Positions 26,621-35,221 of a stretch of DNA of 53,120 nucleotides are shown piece by piece. Source of the DNA: JANRIC01 sp033765345. GTDB taxonomy: Bacteria; Bacteroidota; Bacteroidia; Cytophagales; Microscillaceae. The translations under genes were made by a program, and so were the position numbers. The stretch is taken from positions 1-53,120 of the forward strand of contig JANRIC010000139.1 in assembly GCA_033765345.1 (NCBI GenBank), written 5' to 3'. Each line of letters starts with the position of its first letter. Position 1 is the first letter of the stretch. Under the pieces are notes generated by a model. That model saw nothing but the letters and a program-made list of their open reading frames with translations, did no database searches and was not told where the DNA came from.

Positions 26621-27289
26621 ATGAAATATTTGTTTGCGTTTATACTTATTTCATCCATTTTTTGCGCCAATCGGGGGCTTGTTGCCCAGGATACCGAAAT
26701 GTCCCGCAGCGAATACCGAGCTAAGGAAAAAGCCCTCAAAGATTCAGCCCGTGAATACTACTGGAATCTCGAACGCTTCGAGCAATTACTCCACGCCCGT
26801 GAAATCTATCAGGCTGAAAACGACTCCCTCCGCCAAGCCTATCAAGAGCTGCTCGATGAATTGAGCCGTTTGCAGGGGCTTGAAGACGAAACCCGTCGCC
26901 TCTCTCTGGAAAATAATAAACTCAACAACGAGCTCAATGCCCTCCATCGAAATCAAGCCCAAAAAGAAGTCATCAGTACCCCTCCACCCAAACCTGCATT
27001 GCTCGATAAGGTCCCTGACCAGGGCACTTATTTTACGATTCAAGTAGGTGCTTATTCTTATAATAACTATTCTGGCATCGCTCAAAAAGCCAAAGGAGAG
27101 ACGGTCATCGTAGAAAAAGCCAACGGTTTGAATAAATACCTCATCGGTCTGTTTGAAAACTATGAAGATGCCTACCAACTCAAAAATAAACTGCTACAAA
27201 TCGGCCTGCCCGAGGCCTGGATCGTGGTGTACAAAGATGGCGTAAGAGTACCCATGAGCAGCGTCAGAACTACCCAAAGCGGGAGTTAA
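26621..27289 (+). CDS. Secreted coiled-coil SPOR-domain protein
   Basis: A 222-residue protein with a signal peptide (about 1-22, ending LVAQ), a long charged coiled coil (about 30-115), a proline-rich hinge (STPPPKPA) and a C-terminal SPOR-like domain (about 135-210: YFTIQVGAYSYNNYSG, then NKYLIGLFENYEDAYQLKNK). SPOR domains bind denuded septal peptidoglycan, so a role in the cell wall or division site is likely. It is monocistronic. Confidence 0.78.
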   Translation: MKYLFAFILISSIFCANRGLVAQDTEMSRSEYRAKEKALKDSAREYYWNLERFEQLLHAREIYQAENDSLRQAYQELLDELSRLQGLEDETRRLSLENNKLNNELNALHRNQAQKEVISTPPPKPALLDKVPDQGTYFTIQVGAYSYNNYSGIAQKAKGETVIVEKANGLNKYLIGLFENYEDAYQLKNKLLQIGLPEAWIVVYKDGVRVPMSSVRTTQSGS

Positions 27290-27403
27290 TTGATAATAAT
27301 CAAATTATTTTTATAAACATTTCCCTTCCTTTAGCGATTGATTATATGAAATTATATGCATAATTTGCCCATCAGGATTTAAATTAAACCGACAGATCAA
27401 GAT

Positions 27404-28744
27404 ATGAAAACAAATAAGGTGTGTATCATCGGTGCGGGTTCTTCCGGCATTGCTGCTTGTAAGGTTTTACAGGAGTACGGGATTGAGTTTGATTGCTTTG
27501 AAAAAGGCTCTAAAATCGGAGGAAACTGGCGTTATAACAATGACAATGGCATGTCATCTGCTTATTGGTCTTTGCATATCAATACTTCCAGGGATAAAAT
27601 GTGCTACTCGGATTTCCCGATGCCTTCCGATTACCCGGATTTTCCTCATCATACCCAAATCATACAATATTTCGAGGATTATGTGGATCATTTTGGATTC
27701 AGAGATAAAATCATCTTTCATACTCAAGTGACAGAAATCTGGCGTGAAGCGGATGATACCTATACCGTGGCTACCGATCGGGGAGTACATCAAAACTATA
27801 GGGCTTTGATCGTAGCCAATGGGCATCACTGGAATCCGCGATTCCCTGAACCTCCCTTTCCAGGGCATTTTGAGGGTGAAATCATGCACTCCCACTTTTA
27901 TAAAACGCCCGAAATCTTTCAGCCTAATAAAAATGTGGTCATCCTAGGAATCGGCAACTCAGCCCTGGATATTGCCTGCGAAGCAGCCCGTACTACCCGT
28001 GGGAGTGTGGTGCTCTCTACACGAAGCGGCGCCCATATCGTACCCAAATATATTTTGGGAGTGCCTTTAGATCAATTTGGTTCCAGAGAAAAGACCTCAT
28101 TCCTCCCTCTTTCTGTGCAGCAATTTCTCTATAAAACCTTATTGAATCTTAGCCGCGGTAAGCAGGAAACCTATGGCGTACCCACACCCAAGCGCAAGTT
28201 CCTTACAGAACATCCTTCTATTTCACAGGATTTTCTTCCATTGGCAGGCCACGGAAAGATCAAAGTCAGGCCTAATATCCAAAGATTAAATGGCAAAGAG
28301 GTCATTTTTGAAGATGGTTCTTCTGCCCAAGCGGATATACTGATTTATGCCACCGGATATAAAGTCAGTTTTCCTTTTTTCAAAAATGGAATGTTTGACG
28401 TAGAAAAAGACAATGACCTCCAGCTCTATCACCGTGTAGTACACCCTGATATTCCCAATTTGTTTTTTCTGGGTTTGGTGCAGCCATTGGGAGCCATCAT
28501 GCCTATTGCCGAACGCCAATCTCAGTGGATCGCCAAACTTTTAACAGGTGAAGTAGCCCTGCCCAGTAAAAAATATATGAATCTCAAGATCCGTAAAATT
28601 GCCGAAGAAGTAAACCGACAGTACAAACAATCTCCACGACACACTTTACAGGTAGATTTTTATGTGTATATGCATCAGCTCAAAAAAGAAATGCAGCAAA
28701 TGCGTACCAAAGAAGGCAAAAACATTACTCCGGTCTCTCAGTAA
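27404..28744 (+). CDS. Flavin-containing monooxygenase (class B)
   Basis: A 446-residue FMO-like enzyme. The FAD-binding GAGSSGIAACKVL is at the N-terminus, followed by FEKGSKIGGNWRYNN. The FMO fingerprint FPGHFEGEIMHSHFY is near 155-170, and the NADPH motif GIGNSALDIACEAA follows at about 183-196. YATGYKVSFPFF lies near 300. Such enzymes oxygenate N, S or carbonyl groups in small molecules. No neighbouring gene suggests a substrate; the downstream gene is convergent. Confidence 0.88.
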   Translation: MKTNKVCIIGAGSSGIAACKVLQEYGIEFDCFEKGSKIGGNWRYNNDNGMSSAYWSLHINTSRDKMCYSDFPMPSDYPDFPHHTQIIQYFEDYVDHFGFRDKIIFHTQVTEIWREADDTYTVATDRGVHQNYRALIVANGHHWNPRFPEPPFPGHFEGEIMHSHFYKTPEIFQPNKNVVILGIGNSALDIACEAARTTRGSVVLSTRSGAHIVPKYILGVPLDQFGSREKTSFLPLSVQQFLYKTLLNLSRGKQETYGVPTPKRKFLTEHPSISQDFLPLAGHGKIKVRPNIQRLNGKEVIFEDGSSAQADILIYATGYKVSFPFFKNGMFDVEKDNDLQLYHRVVHPDIPNLFFLGLVQPLGAIMPIAERQSQWIAKLLTGEVALPSKKYMNLKIRKIAEEVNRQYKQSPRHTLQVDFYVYMHQLKKEMQQMRTKEGKNITPVSQ

Positions 28745-28800
28745 GATCATCAGGTATTCCGGAGCTTTGCATTTAAAAAACCAAAGCAGTCGATTTTTGA

Positions 28801-28854
28801 GATAATTTCAGACCCTAAGCCAAAGAATGACTTTGTTATCGGTCTGAAATTATC
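28801..28854. terminator. Bidirectional terminator-like hairpin
   Basis: GATAATTTCAGACC (28801-28814) and GGTCTGAAATTATC (28841-28854) are perfectly complementary. An inner CAAAG / CTTTG pair closes the loop. It lies between two convergent genes. Confidence 0.7.
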
Positions 28855-28920
28855 CACTAATCAAGCTAGCTGTTGGTCTAAGTGTCTGAAAAACAATTGA
28901 CTAAACTTAGTAAATCTTTA

Positions 28921-29778
28921 CTATTCTTTATACTCTCCTTTGGTTATATAATTATCACGAAGCTCACAACGAGTCATTTTCAAGGAAGACTCTTTGGTAC
29001 TCAAATAATTACAGGTATTGTACTTGATCACACAGTCTTCCAAAATGATAGGAGCGGAGCCACCCTCCAGCTCAAAAAGCGGATAGGTAGAATATTCCTC
29101 TGTGCCGGTCATATTGTGACTGATTACGGTATTTTTAAAGCGGACATTTTGGCAATTATTGAATAAAAACAAGTTGTATTCTTTGTTTTCATACATTTTG
29201 CATTGATCAAAAAGGATGTTTTTGGAGTTCAGTAGGCTCATAACTCCATAGGTACAACCCCGGATGTCGGTCTTGGTGCAGGTAAGTCCGTCGAGGTTTT
29301 CTGTGGTAATACCCTCTATTCCACTTCCATAAAGCAGACAATTATTGATCGTAAAATTTTTAGAATTGATCATTTTAAATACACCTCCGACACAACTTCC
29401 CTTGGTAGCTCCGTGTCCTGCCTCAATATTTTCAATACGTATATTTTCACAATCCATAAAAACAATCACGTTGCCATAGGCAGGTTGGGTAAGTAATTCT
29501 GCGGGGCGATTGGCATCCTTACTCTTGATGGTGAGATTTTTAAGACCGCTTACATGAAGCTCTAATCCATCGTAGACCTCATTGTATTGGTAGCTAGTGC
29601 CTGATTCCTGTGCAGTAGTAGAGAAATCATACACACCATACTCTAACATGATCGTGCGATCAGAACCCAAAGCAGCCAAAAACTCAGTAGCATTTTTGAC
29701 TGGAACGGTTTTGCCCTGAGCGAAAGCCGAAGTAGAGAAAGCTAGGAATAAGAAAAAAAACAAGCATAATTTTCTCAT
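28921..29778 (-). CDS. Secreted right-handed parallel beta-helix protein
   Basis: A 285-residue protein with a signal peptide (about 1-20, ending SAFAQ). The body consists of about ten short coils with repeated segments such as NLTIKSKDANR, NIRIENIEAGHG, NFTINNCLLYGS, NILFDQCKMYEN and NVRFKNTVISHN, typical of PbH1 repeats. No carbohydrate-lyase catalytic residues can be assigned. It is shorter than most polysaccharide lyases of this fold, so it may bind rather than cleave. Confidence 0.8.
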   Translation of the reverse strand: MRKLCLFFFLFLAFSTSAFAQGKTVPVKNATEFLAALGSDRTIMLEYGVYDFSTTAQESGTSYQYNEVYDGLELHVSGLKNLTIKSKDANRPAELLTQPAYGNVIVFMDCENIRIENIEAGHGATKGSCVGGVFKMINSKNFTINNCLLYGSGIEGITTENLDGLTCTKTDIRGCTYGVMSLLNSKNILFDQCKMYENKEYNLFLFNNCQNVRFKNTVISHNMTGTEEYSTYPLFELEGGSAPIILEDCVIKYNTCNYLSTKESSLKMTRCELRDNYITKGEYKE

Positions 29779-29946
29779 AAAAAAGGTATATTAAATGATT
29801 TTAAATTTTTAATAAAGCTATTTTTTTAATCGTTGACGGGGAATTTTTGTTTGGAAAGTAATCTAAAATATCGGTAGGAGTGTCTTTTTTTATCTGCTGG
29901 AATCTTCTCGGATGCCTGAAGCTCAGTTTATTCTAAATATTTTCTC

Positions 29947-29954
29947 TACCTTTG
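29947..29954 (+). promoter_or_regulatory. Candidate -7 box for the MarC gene
   Basis: TACCTTTG matches TAnnTTTG exactly, 55 bases before the ATG at 30009. The upstream TTG element is not clear. Confidence 0.4.
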
Positions 29955-30008
29955 TTGGGCTAATGTGTCCGAATAATATTTTGTATTTATACCATAAAAA
30001 ACTTCATT

Positions 30009-30578
30009 ATGCTCAACTTGAAAGAGATTATTTCGGTATCCCTCGTGTTATTCTCTGTGATAGACATTGTAGGCTCTATTCCGATCATTATAGAATTGAG
30101 AAAAAAGGCGGGAAAGATTCAATCTGAAAAGGCAACTATTGCCGCAGGGATTATTATGTTCATTTTCCTGTATCTAGGGGAGTCTATTCTTTTATTATTT
30201 GGTTTGGATGTGGCCTCATTTGCCATTGCAGGAGCAATGGTCATTTTTTTTCTAGGGTTGGAGATGGTCTTAGGAATACATATTTTCAGGCACGAACCCC
30301 AATCAAGCGCCAACTCGATTGTACCCTTAGCCTTTCCTCTGATTGCAGGGGCGGGAACCATGACCACGTTGATTTCTCTCAAGGCAGAGTTTGAACAAAT
30401 AAATATTATCGTAGGGATAGTACTCAACCTGGTATTGGTTTACCTGGTTTTAAAAACTTCAAGTTGGATAGAAAGCAGAATCGGGCAAGCCGGGACAGAG
30501 GTGCTCAGAAAAATATTCGGGGTTATTTTGTTGGCGATTGCTGTAAAACTGATTAAAAATAATTTGGTATTATCATAG
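30009..30578 (+). CDS. MarC-family integral membrane protein
   Basis: A 189-residue protein with six predicted helices. Family marks are FSVIDIVGSIPIIIELRKK at the start, LLLFGLDVASFAIAGAMVIF, VPLAFPLIAGAGTMTTLISL and the C-terminal EVLRKIFGVILLAIAVK. MarC-type proteins are abundant and their function is unsettled; the original link to antibiotic resistance has not held. It is convergent with the SpoIIE gene at 30614. Confidence 0.88.
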   Translation: MLNLKEIISVSLVLFSVIDIVGSIPIIIELRKKAGKIQSEKATIAAGIIMFIFLYLGESILLLFGLDVASFAIAGAMVIFFLGLEMVLGIHIFRHEPQSSANSIVPLAFPLIAGAGTMTTLISLKAEFEQINIIVGIVLNLVLVYLVLKTSSWIESRIGQAGTEVLRKIFGVILLAIAVKLIKNNLVLS

Positions 30579-30613
30579 GAGTCAGGCTAAGGAGATTAGA
30601 CCTAAACTTGGCA

Positions 30614-32776
30614 TCAGAGCTTGAAAGCGATTACGACCACATCGTCAGTTTGGTCGTGATTGCCTTTCCAGTTGTTAAATTCGGCTTTGAACATTTTTTC
30701 CTGCTCTAACAAGGGAAATTTGCTTACGTGTTTGATAAAATCCATGAAGCGCGTTTTCATGTATTTCTTGCGCTTGCCTTGAGAGTCTAAACCACCAAGT
30801 TGATCTTGAAACCCATCGGAGACCAGATAAAAGATTTCATCTCCATCGAGTTCCAAACAACGATTTTTAAATTCTTTATTTTGATTTTTGAGGGTACCGC
30901 CGATAGAAATATTCGAGCCTTTGATATACAGTAATTCATCTCCTTTGACATAATACAAGGGGTTTTTAGCTCCGGCGAAATAAGCTAGTTTTTCCTCTGT
31001 ATTGATTTTGAGCAAGGCCATATCCATCCCGTCACCATCACGTAATTCACCTTCTTTTTGTTGTTTTAGTGTATTTCTTACCCTTTCATTGAGTACTGAA
31101 AGAATTTCGGCGGGGTCGGTAATACTATTGATATTCACAATTTGATTCAGGAGCGTATTTCCCATGACAGTCATAAAAGCTCCGGGAACGCCGTGTCCTG
31201 TGCAATCGGCAGCGGTAATGATGATTTCACTGTCTTTTTTGGTAAACCAATAAAAATCGCCTGATACAATATCACGGGGGGCATAAAAAATAAAAAACTC
31301 TGAAAAAACTGCTCCGATTTCTTTTGAGTTAGGCAGAATGGACTGCTGAATGGTTTGAGCATATCGGATACTGTCGGTAATTTTGGCATTTTTTTCCTCG
31401 AGTTCCTGAGTTTGAACAACAAGCTGATCGTTTTTTTCGTGGATCTGTTTGTTTTTTTCATCCATAATTCGGGCAGATTCTTCAAGCATCAGGTTTTTTT
31501 CGGCAAGTTGATTCTTTTGGCCGCTGATCTTGCGGTTATTGATATAAAAGACGGCAGCTACCAGAAGGAGGGCTGCTCCGACCACAGAAAAGATCAGGAT
31601 ATTGCGATTGGCTCTTTCCTGGGTAAGTTTTTTTTCAAGTAGTGCGTTTTTTCGGGCGGTTTCTGCGGCTTCTATTTCTGCTTTGGTTTTTTCTTTTTGG
31701 AGTGAGTAAGCCTCTTGGATTTGCAGATAAGCATCCACAGCTTTTTCAGAAGCGACCCGAAGAGCCTGGGCATTATCATCAAATTCTTTTCGGAGGAGAA
31801 TTAATTTTTCTTCCAGTCTTTTTCTTTCTTCTGGGCTGATATTTTTACCGCTTGCCAAAAGTTGTTCTGTTTTTTGAATTTCAGAGCTGATTCTTTCCTG
31901 TCGTTCTTCCAGTACAGATTTTTCTATGAGAATTGATTCGGAGATATTTTCTATTTTATCATCAATAATGGTCACAGCTCCCTGGGTAGTATCCCCTTCA
32001 CTTGTGTTGGGTTTTCTGACGGAGACTGTCATCGTACTTGTCAGGTCTTCATACTCGAGCTTGGTAATAAAGAGTTTGGGAGATTGAAACTCGCTGAAAT
32101 CATTGGCACTCTCATTGGTTTTAAACTCCCCGTTTTCATTGGTGGTATAGCGTATCCCGTCTACTTGCATGAGTTCTTTGGATAGGGGTTTGCCGGTCTC
32201 ATCAATCATTTTTACAGTTCGCACGGCTCTTGGAGGAATATCCACCAGGATATAATAGACACCGTCTTCTCCAATTTTTATTTCATAATTGGCTTGCCCT
32301 TTGAGGCGACCAGGATCATAAAGTACAAAACTATTGGAAGTAATCACCAGGGTTTGCGGGACGGTAAAGTTAAAATAACCTCTGAGGTCTGTTTTGACTG
32401 CATCGATGCCCCGTACACCGATCAGTAGTACACTGATGCCACGCACGGGTACGTTTCGATCACTCATCACCCTGCCTGTAAGTTTACGTGGGGGTGCCAT
32501 GATAACTTCTACTTCATTTCCTTTGATTTTCCAGTCTTTGAGTACCAGTCCGTCTATATCGGCTTTGACGACTTTGGGTCCGTCGGCTTGTTGTGAATTG
32601 ACCTCAAAAGATCCGTTGGCTTGGGTGTATACATATTTGCTTCCATCTACGGAGACTTTGGCGTTTCGAATCGGCTTGGATTTTTCATCCATAACCTTCC
32701 CTTTGACTGATTTTTGAGCCAAGGTATAGGTGAAGGAAATCAAAACTAAGACGACCAATCCCAGAAATTTCTTCAT
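30614..32776 (-). CDS. Membrane SpoIIE/PP2C phosphatase with carboxypeptidase-regulatory-like sensor (1)
   Basis: A 720-residue protein from the ATG at 32776 (MKKFLGLVVL); an earlier ATG adds nine residues before the signal peptide. The periplasmic part holds repeated beta-sandwich carboxypeptidase-regulatory-like domains (first KGKVMDEKSKPIRNAKVSV). A coiled coil, one membrane helix (ILIFSVVGAALLLVAAVFY) and a second coiled coil lead to the PP2C domain: APRDIVSGDFYWF, TAADCTGHGVPGAFMTVMGN, GDGMDMALL, FAGAKNPLYY, LVSDGFQDQLGG and DQTDDVVVIAF. The acidic metal ligands are intact. It probably dephosphorylates a partner protein in response to an envelope signal. Paralogue of the next two genes. 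Confidence 0.88.
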   Translation of the reverse strand: MKKFLGLVVLVLISFTYTLAQKSVKGKVMDEKSKPIRNAKVSVDGSKYVYTQANGSFEVNSQQADGPKVVKADIDGLVLKDWKIKGNEVEVIMAPPRKLTGRVMSDRNVPVRGISVLLIGVRGIDAVKTDLRGYFNFTVPQTLVITSNSFVLYDPGRLKGQANYEIKIGEDGVYYILVDIPPRAVRTVKMIDETGKPLSKELMQVDGIRYTTNENGEFKTNESANDFSEFQSPKLFITKLEYEDLTSTMTVSVRKPNTSEGDTTQGAVTIIDDKIENISESILIEKSVLEERQERISSEIQKTEQLLASGKNISPEERKRLEEKLILLRKEFDDNAQALRVASEKAVDAYLQIQEAYSLQKEKTKAEIEAAETARKNALLEKKLTQERANRNILIFSVVGAALLLVAAVFYINNRKISGQKNQLAEKNLMLEESARIMDEKNKQIHEKNDQLVVQTQELEEKNAKITDSIRYAQTIQQSILPNSKEIGAVFSEFFIFYAPRDIVSGDFYWFTKKDSEIIITAADCTGHGVPGAFMTVMGNTLLNQIVNINSITDPAEILSVLNERVRNTLKQQKEGELRDGDGMDMALLKINTEEKLAYFAGAKNPLYYVKGDELLYIKGSNISIGGTLKNQNKEFKNRCLELDGDEIFYLVSDGFQDQLGGLDSQGKRKKYMKTRFMDFIKHVSKFPLLEQEKMFKAEFNNWKGNHDQTDDVVVIAFKL

Positions 32777-33168
32777 AGCTATGGAAATACTGATTCTTAC
32801 CAAATCACAAGATAAAATTTATTTATGCTGATAGTGCTATTTTTATACCAAAAATAATTAAAAATTTATACGCTTTGCCAACATTGTACCAAATTACAGT
32901 AGAATTAAAGTAATTTTAAGGATTCACAAGATAGATTACCCTGATTTTAAATGATTTAATCCTTGAAATCATAAGAATTACTTTGATTTAAGTATTTATA
33001 AATCATCTACAATTTTTAATGAATCATGTTTGCTGTCAGACATTTTGCTTTTTTCAAAAGGTTTATTTTTCAAATCTACAAAAAGCATTTTACTTGAGCA
33101 TACCCTTTTATAAAAAATGATGGAAAACTATCCGGTTTGAAGGGGCAAAAGTATACCTACAGCGCAAA
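32777..33168. other. Intergenic region between SpoIIE genes 1 and 2
   Basis: No gene is seen in these 392 AT-rich bases. The gap and a minus-strand promoter candidate (32849-32881) suggest SpoIIE gene 1 is transcribed on its own rather than by read-through from gene 2. Confidence 0.55.
32849..32881 (-). promoter_or_regulatory. Promoter candidate for SpoIIE gene 1
   Basis: On the minus strand, TTG (32881-32879), 22 bases, then TATTTTTG (32856-32849), an exact TAnnTTTG. The start would lie near 32842, about 65 bases before the chosen ATG. Confidence 0.5.
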
Positions 33169-35055
33169 TTATAACTTGATTCCTACAATGGTGATATCGT
33201 CTCTAGATTTGGTATTTTGTTGGTGTTTCTGGAGAACATCAAGCATAATTTCTTTTTGAATATGAAGATGTTTGGAATGGATGGAAGAGAGTAGTTGTAC
33301 AAATTGATTACTTCCAAACTTTTCTCTTTGTGGGTTAGGCGTGTCTACATATCCATCTGTGGTCAGGTAGAGTACATCACCTTTTTTGAGAATTACTTCT
33401 TGATTGGTAAAAGCCTGGGTGTGTTTTCGGATACCTCCGATGTATTTGCTGTCTCCAGATATTCTTTTGAGTTCGCCGGATTGGGTAAAAAACAGGGGGC
33501 GTTTCGCACCGGCGAAGATGACTTGAAAGCGGTCATTTTCCTGTGCTTGAATGAGGCACATACAGACATCCATCCCGTCGCGGTTATTGGTATCACTTTG
33601 TCGGAGGCGTTCATAGACACCCAAATGTAGCATTTCCAGAATGCGGGAGGGGTTGTATACCCTTTTTTCGTTGATGATTTCGTTGAGCAAATCTGTTCCG
33701 ATGGTAGACATAAACGCACCGGGTACGCCGTGGCCGGTACAATCCACGACCACGATGACGGTTTTGTTTTCGGATTGGGTAAGCCAGTAAAAATCTCCAG
33801 AAACAATATCTTTGGGGCGATATATGATAAAGTGTTCGTCGAATATCTCCTGAAATTTTTTTTCACCGGGCAGCATGGCCTCCTGAATAGTAAGGGCGTA
33901 GCGAATACTGTCTGTAATTTTTCGGTTTTGTTCTTCTAGGGCTAGGTTTTTTTCGTTAATTTCCCTGCTTTTCATATCCATAATTTTTGCAGATTCTTCG
34001 AGCAGGTCATTTTGGCGGTTGATTTCCCGGACTTTGTCGGCCAGTTCATTACGGGCTTTTTTGATCTCGATGATGGTGCGTTTTTTTCGTTGGTTGTAGC
34101 GATAAAAGACCAAGGTAAGGGTTGAGATTAAAATAAATATTGCGCTAAAAATGGCCAATTGGGTTCTTTGATTGGCTACCAGGGCTTCTTTTTCCTTATC
34201 TATTTTGGCAGCTTTTTCAAGGGCGAGTTGTCTTTCGGCTTTTTCTTTTTCTTTTTCAGCCTTAAGTTGCTCATTGATTACACTTTCTATATCCCTAAGT
34301 CTACGCAGGGTATCGAGCCTGGCGATCAGTTCTTTTTCTTCTTGTGGGTTGAGTCCCAGTTCTTTGATGCGCTGTGTTTGTTCCACTCTGACTTTGGTGA
34401 GTTCATCACGGGTCACGTTTAGCTCACGTTCTATTTTAGGGTCTTTTACATATTTAATTTCAGTAGTTTTTTCAATTTTAGTAATCGTTTTGGCGGGCAC
34501 TACTTCTTCTTTGTAACTTATGTTTTTGTAGGCAGATGCGATGATTTTGTCGGGAATATAAATTCCTTTGGATTGAATTTGCTCTACTACGATTTCATAC
34601 AGCCATTCGTCTACGGGTTTTACAAAATTGATGTCGCTTCCCCCTTCATGGTCGGCATAGCCAGGTTTTTCAGAGATTACCAAAATGGGCTTGCCGGAAA
34701 CCTGCTGAAAGATACCACTAATGAGTAGTTTATTGGATGCACTGATGAACAAGATCGGGCACTGCTCAATCTCTTGAATGGTATTATATCGTTTGAGTGC
34801 GTACTTTTTATTTTTTACTTTTTGATTACTCAGGAAAGAGCTTATTTTTTGGGCGGTGGCTTCATCTCCGATAAATCCAACGACAAATTCGTTCCCAATA
34901 GCGTAACTGGGCCAAATCAAATTATTGGCAAAACGAATGATGTAATTGGCTTTTATATTGATATTCTGATCTTCCTGTGCCTTAGTAGGGAGGATATTCA
35001 ATAAAAAAAACACCCAACAACCCATCACGATATGGTATACTTTTTTATAAGTCAT
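33169..35055 (-). CDS. Membrane SpoIIE/PP2C phosphatase with YfiR-like sensor (2)
   Basis: A 628-residue protein. After a signal peptide (ending PTKAQ), residues about 30-175 match the YfiR/DUF4154 pattern: IKANYIIRFANNLIWPSY, VVGFIGDEATAQKI, CPILFISASNK, ILVISEKPGYADHEGGSDIN. A coiled coil, one membrane helix (LAIFSAIFILISTLTLVFY) and a further coiled coil precede the PP2C domain: RPKDIVSGDFYWL, VVDCTGHGVPGAFMSTIG, RDGMDVCMCL, FAGAKRPLFF, LTTDGYVDTPN and SRDDITIVGIKL. YfiR is known as a periplasmic regulator of a diguanylate cyclase; here it is fused to a phosphatase instead. Confidence 0.87.
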   Translation of the reverse strand: MTYKKVYHIVMGCWVFFLLNILPTKAQEDQNINIKANYIIRFANNLIWPSYAIGNEFVVGFIGDEATAQKISSFLSNQKVKNKKYALKRYNTIQEIEQCPILFISASNKLLISGIFQQVSGKPILVISEKPGYADHEGGSDINFVKPVDEWLYEIVVEQIQSKGIYIPDKIIASAYKNISYKEEVVPAKTITKIEKTTEIKYVKDPKIERELNVTRDELTKVRVEQTQRIKELGLNPQEEKELIARLDTLRRLRDIESVINEQLKAEKEKEKAERQLALEKAAKIDKEKEALVANQRTQLAIFSAIFILISTLTLVFYRYNQRKKRTIIEIKKARNELADKVREINRQNDLLEESAKIMDMKSREINEKNLALEEQNRKITDSIRYALTIQEAMLPGEKKFQEIFDEHFIIYRPKDIVSGDFYWLTQSENKTVIVVVDCTGHGVPGAFMSTIGTDLLNEIINEKRVYNPSRILEMLHLGVYERLRQSDTNNRDGMDVCMCLIQAQENDRFQVIFAGAKRPLFFTQSGELKRISGDSKYIGGIRKHTQAFTNQEVILKKGDVLYLTTDGYVDTPNPQREKFGSNQFVQLLSSIHSKHLHIQKEIMLDVLQKHQQNTKSRDDITIVGIKL

Positions 35056-35221
35056 GGCTTACCTATGAGAAGTATTCTGTCTTGCAATATACTAAATGAA
35101 TTTGAAAATATTAAGTAACCCGGATTAGGAGTATGTATCATTTCCCTAAGATACGTAAACCAAGCGTTTTTTTTTGCTGTTGAAGTGATTCCTTAAGCGA
35201 ATCATAAAGAACGGTGTGCTG

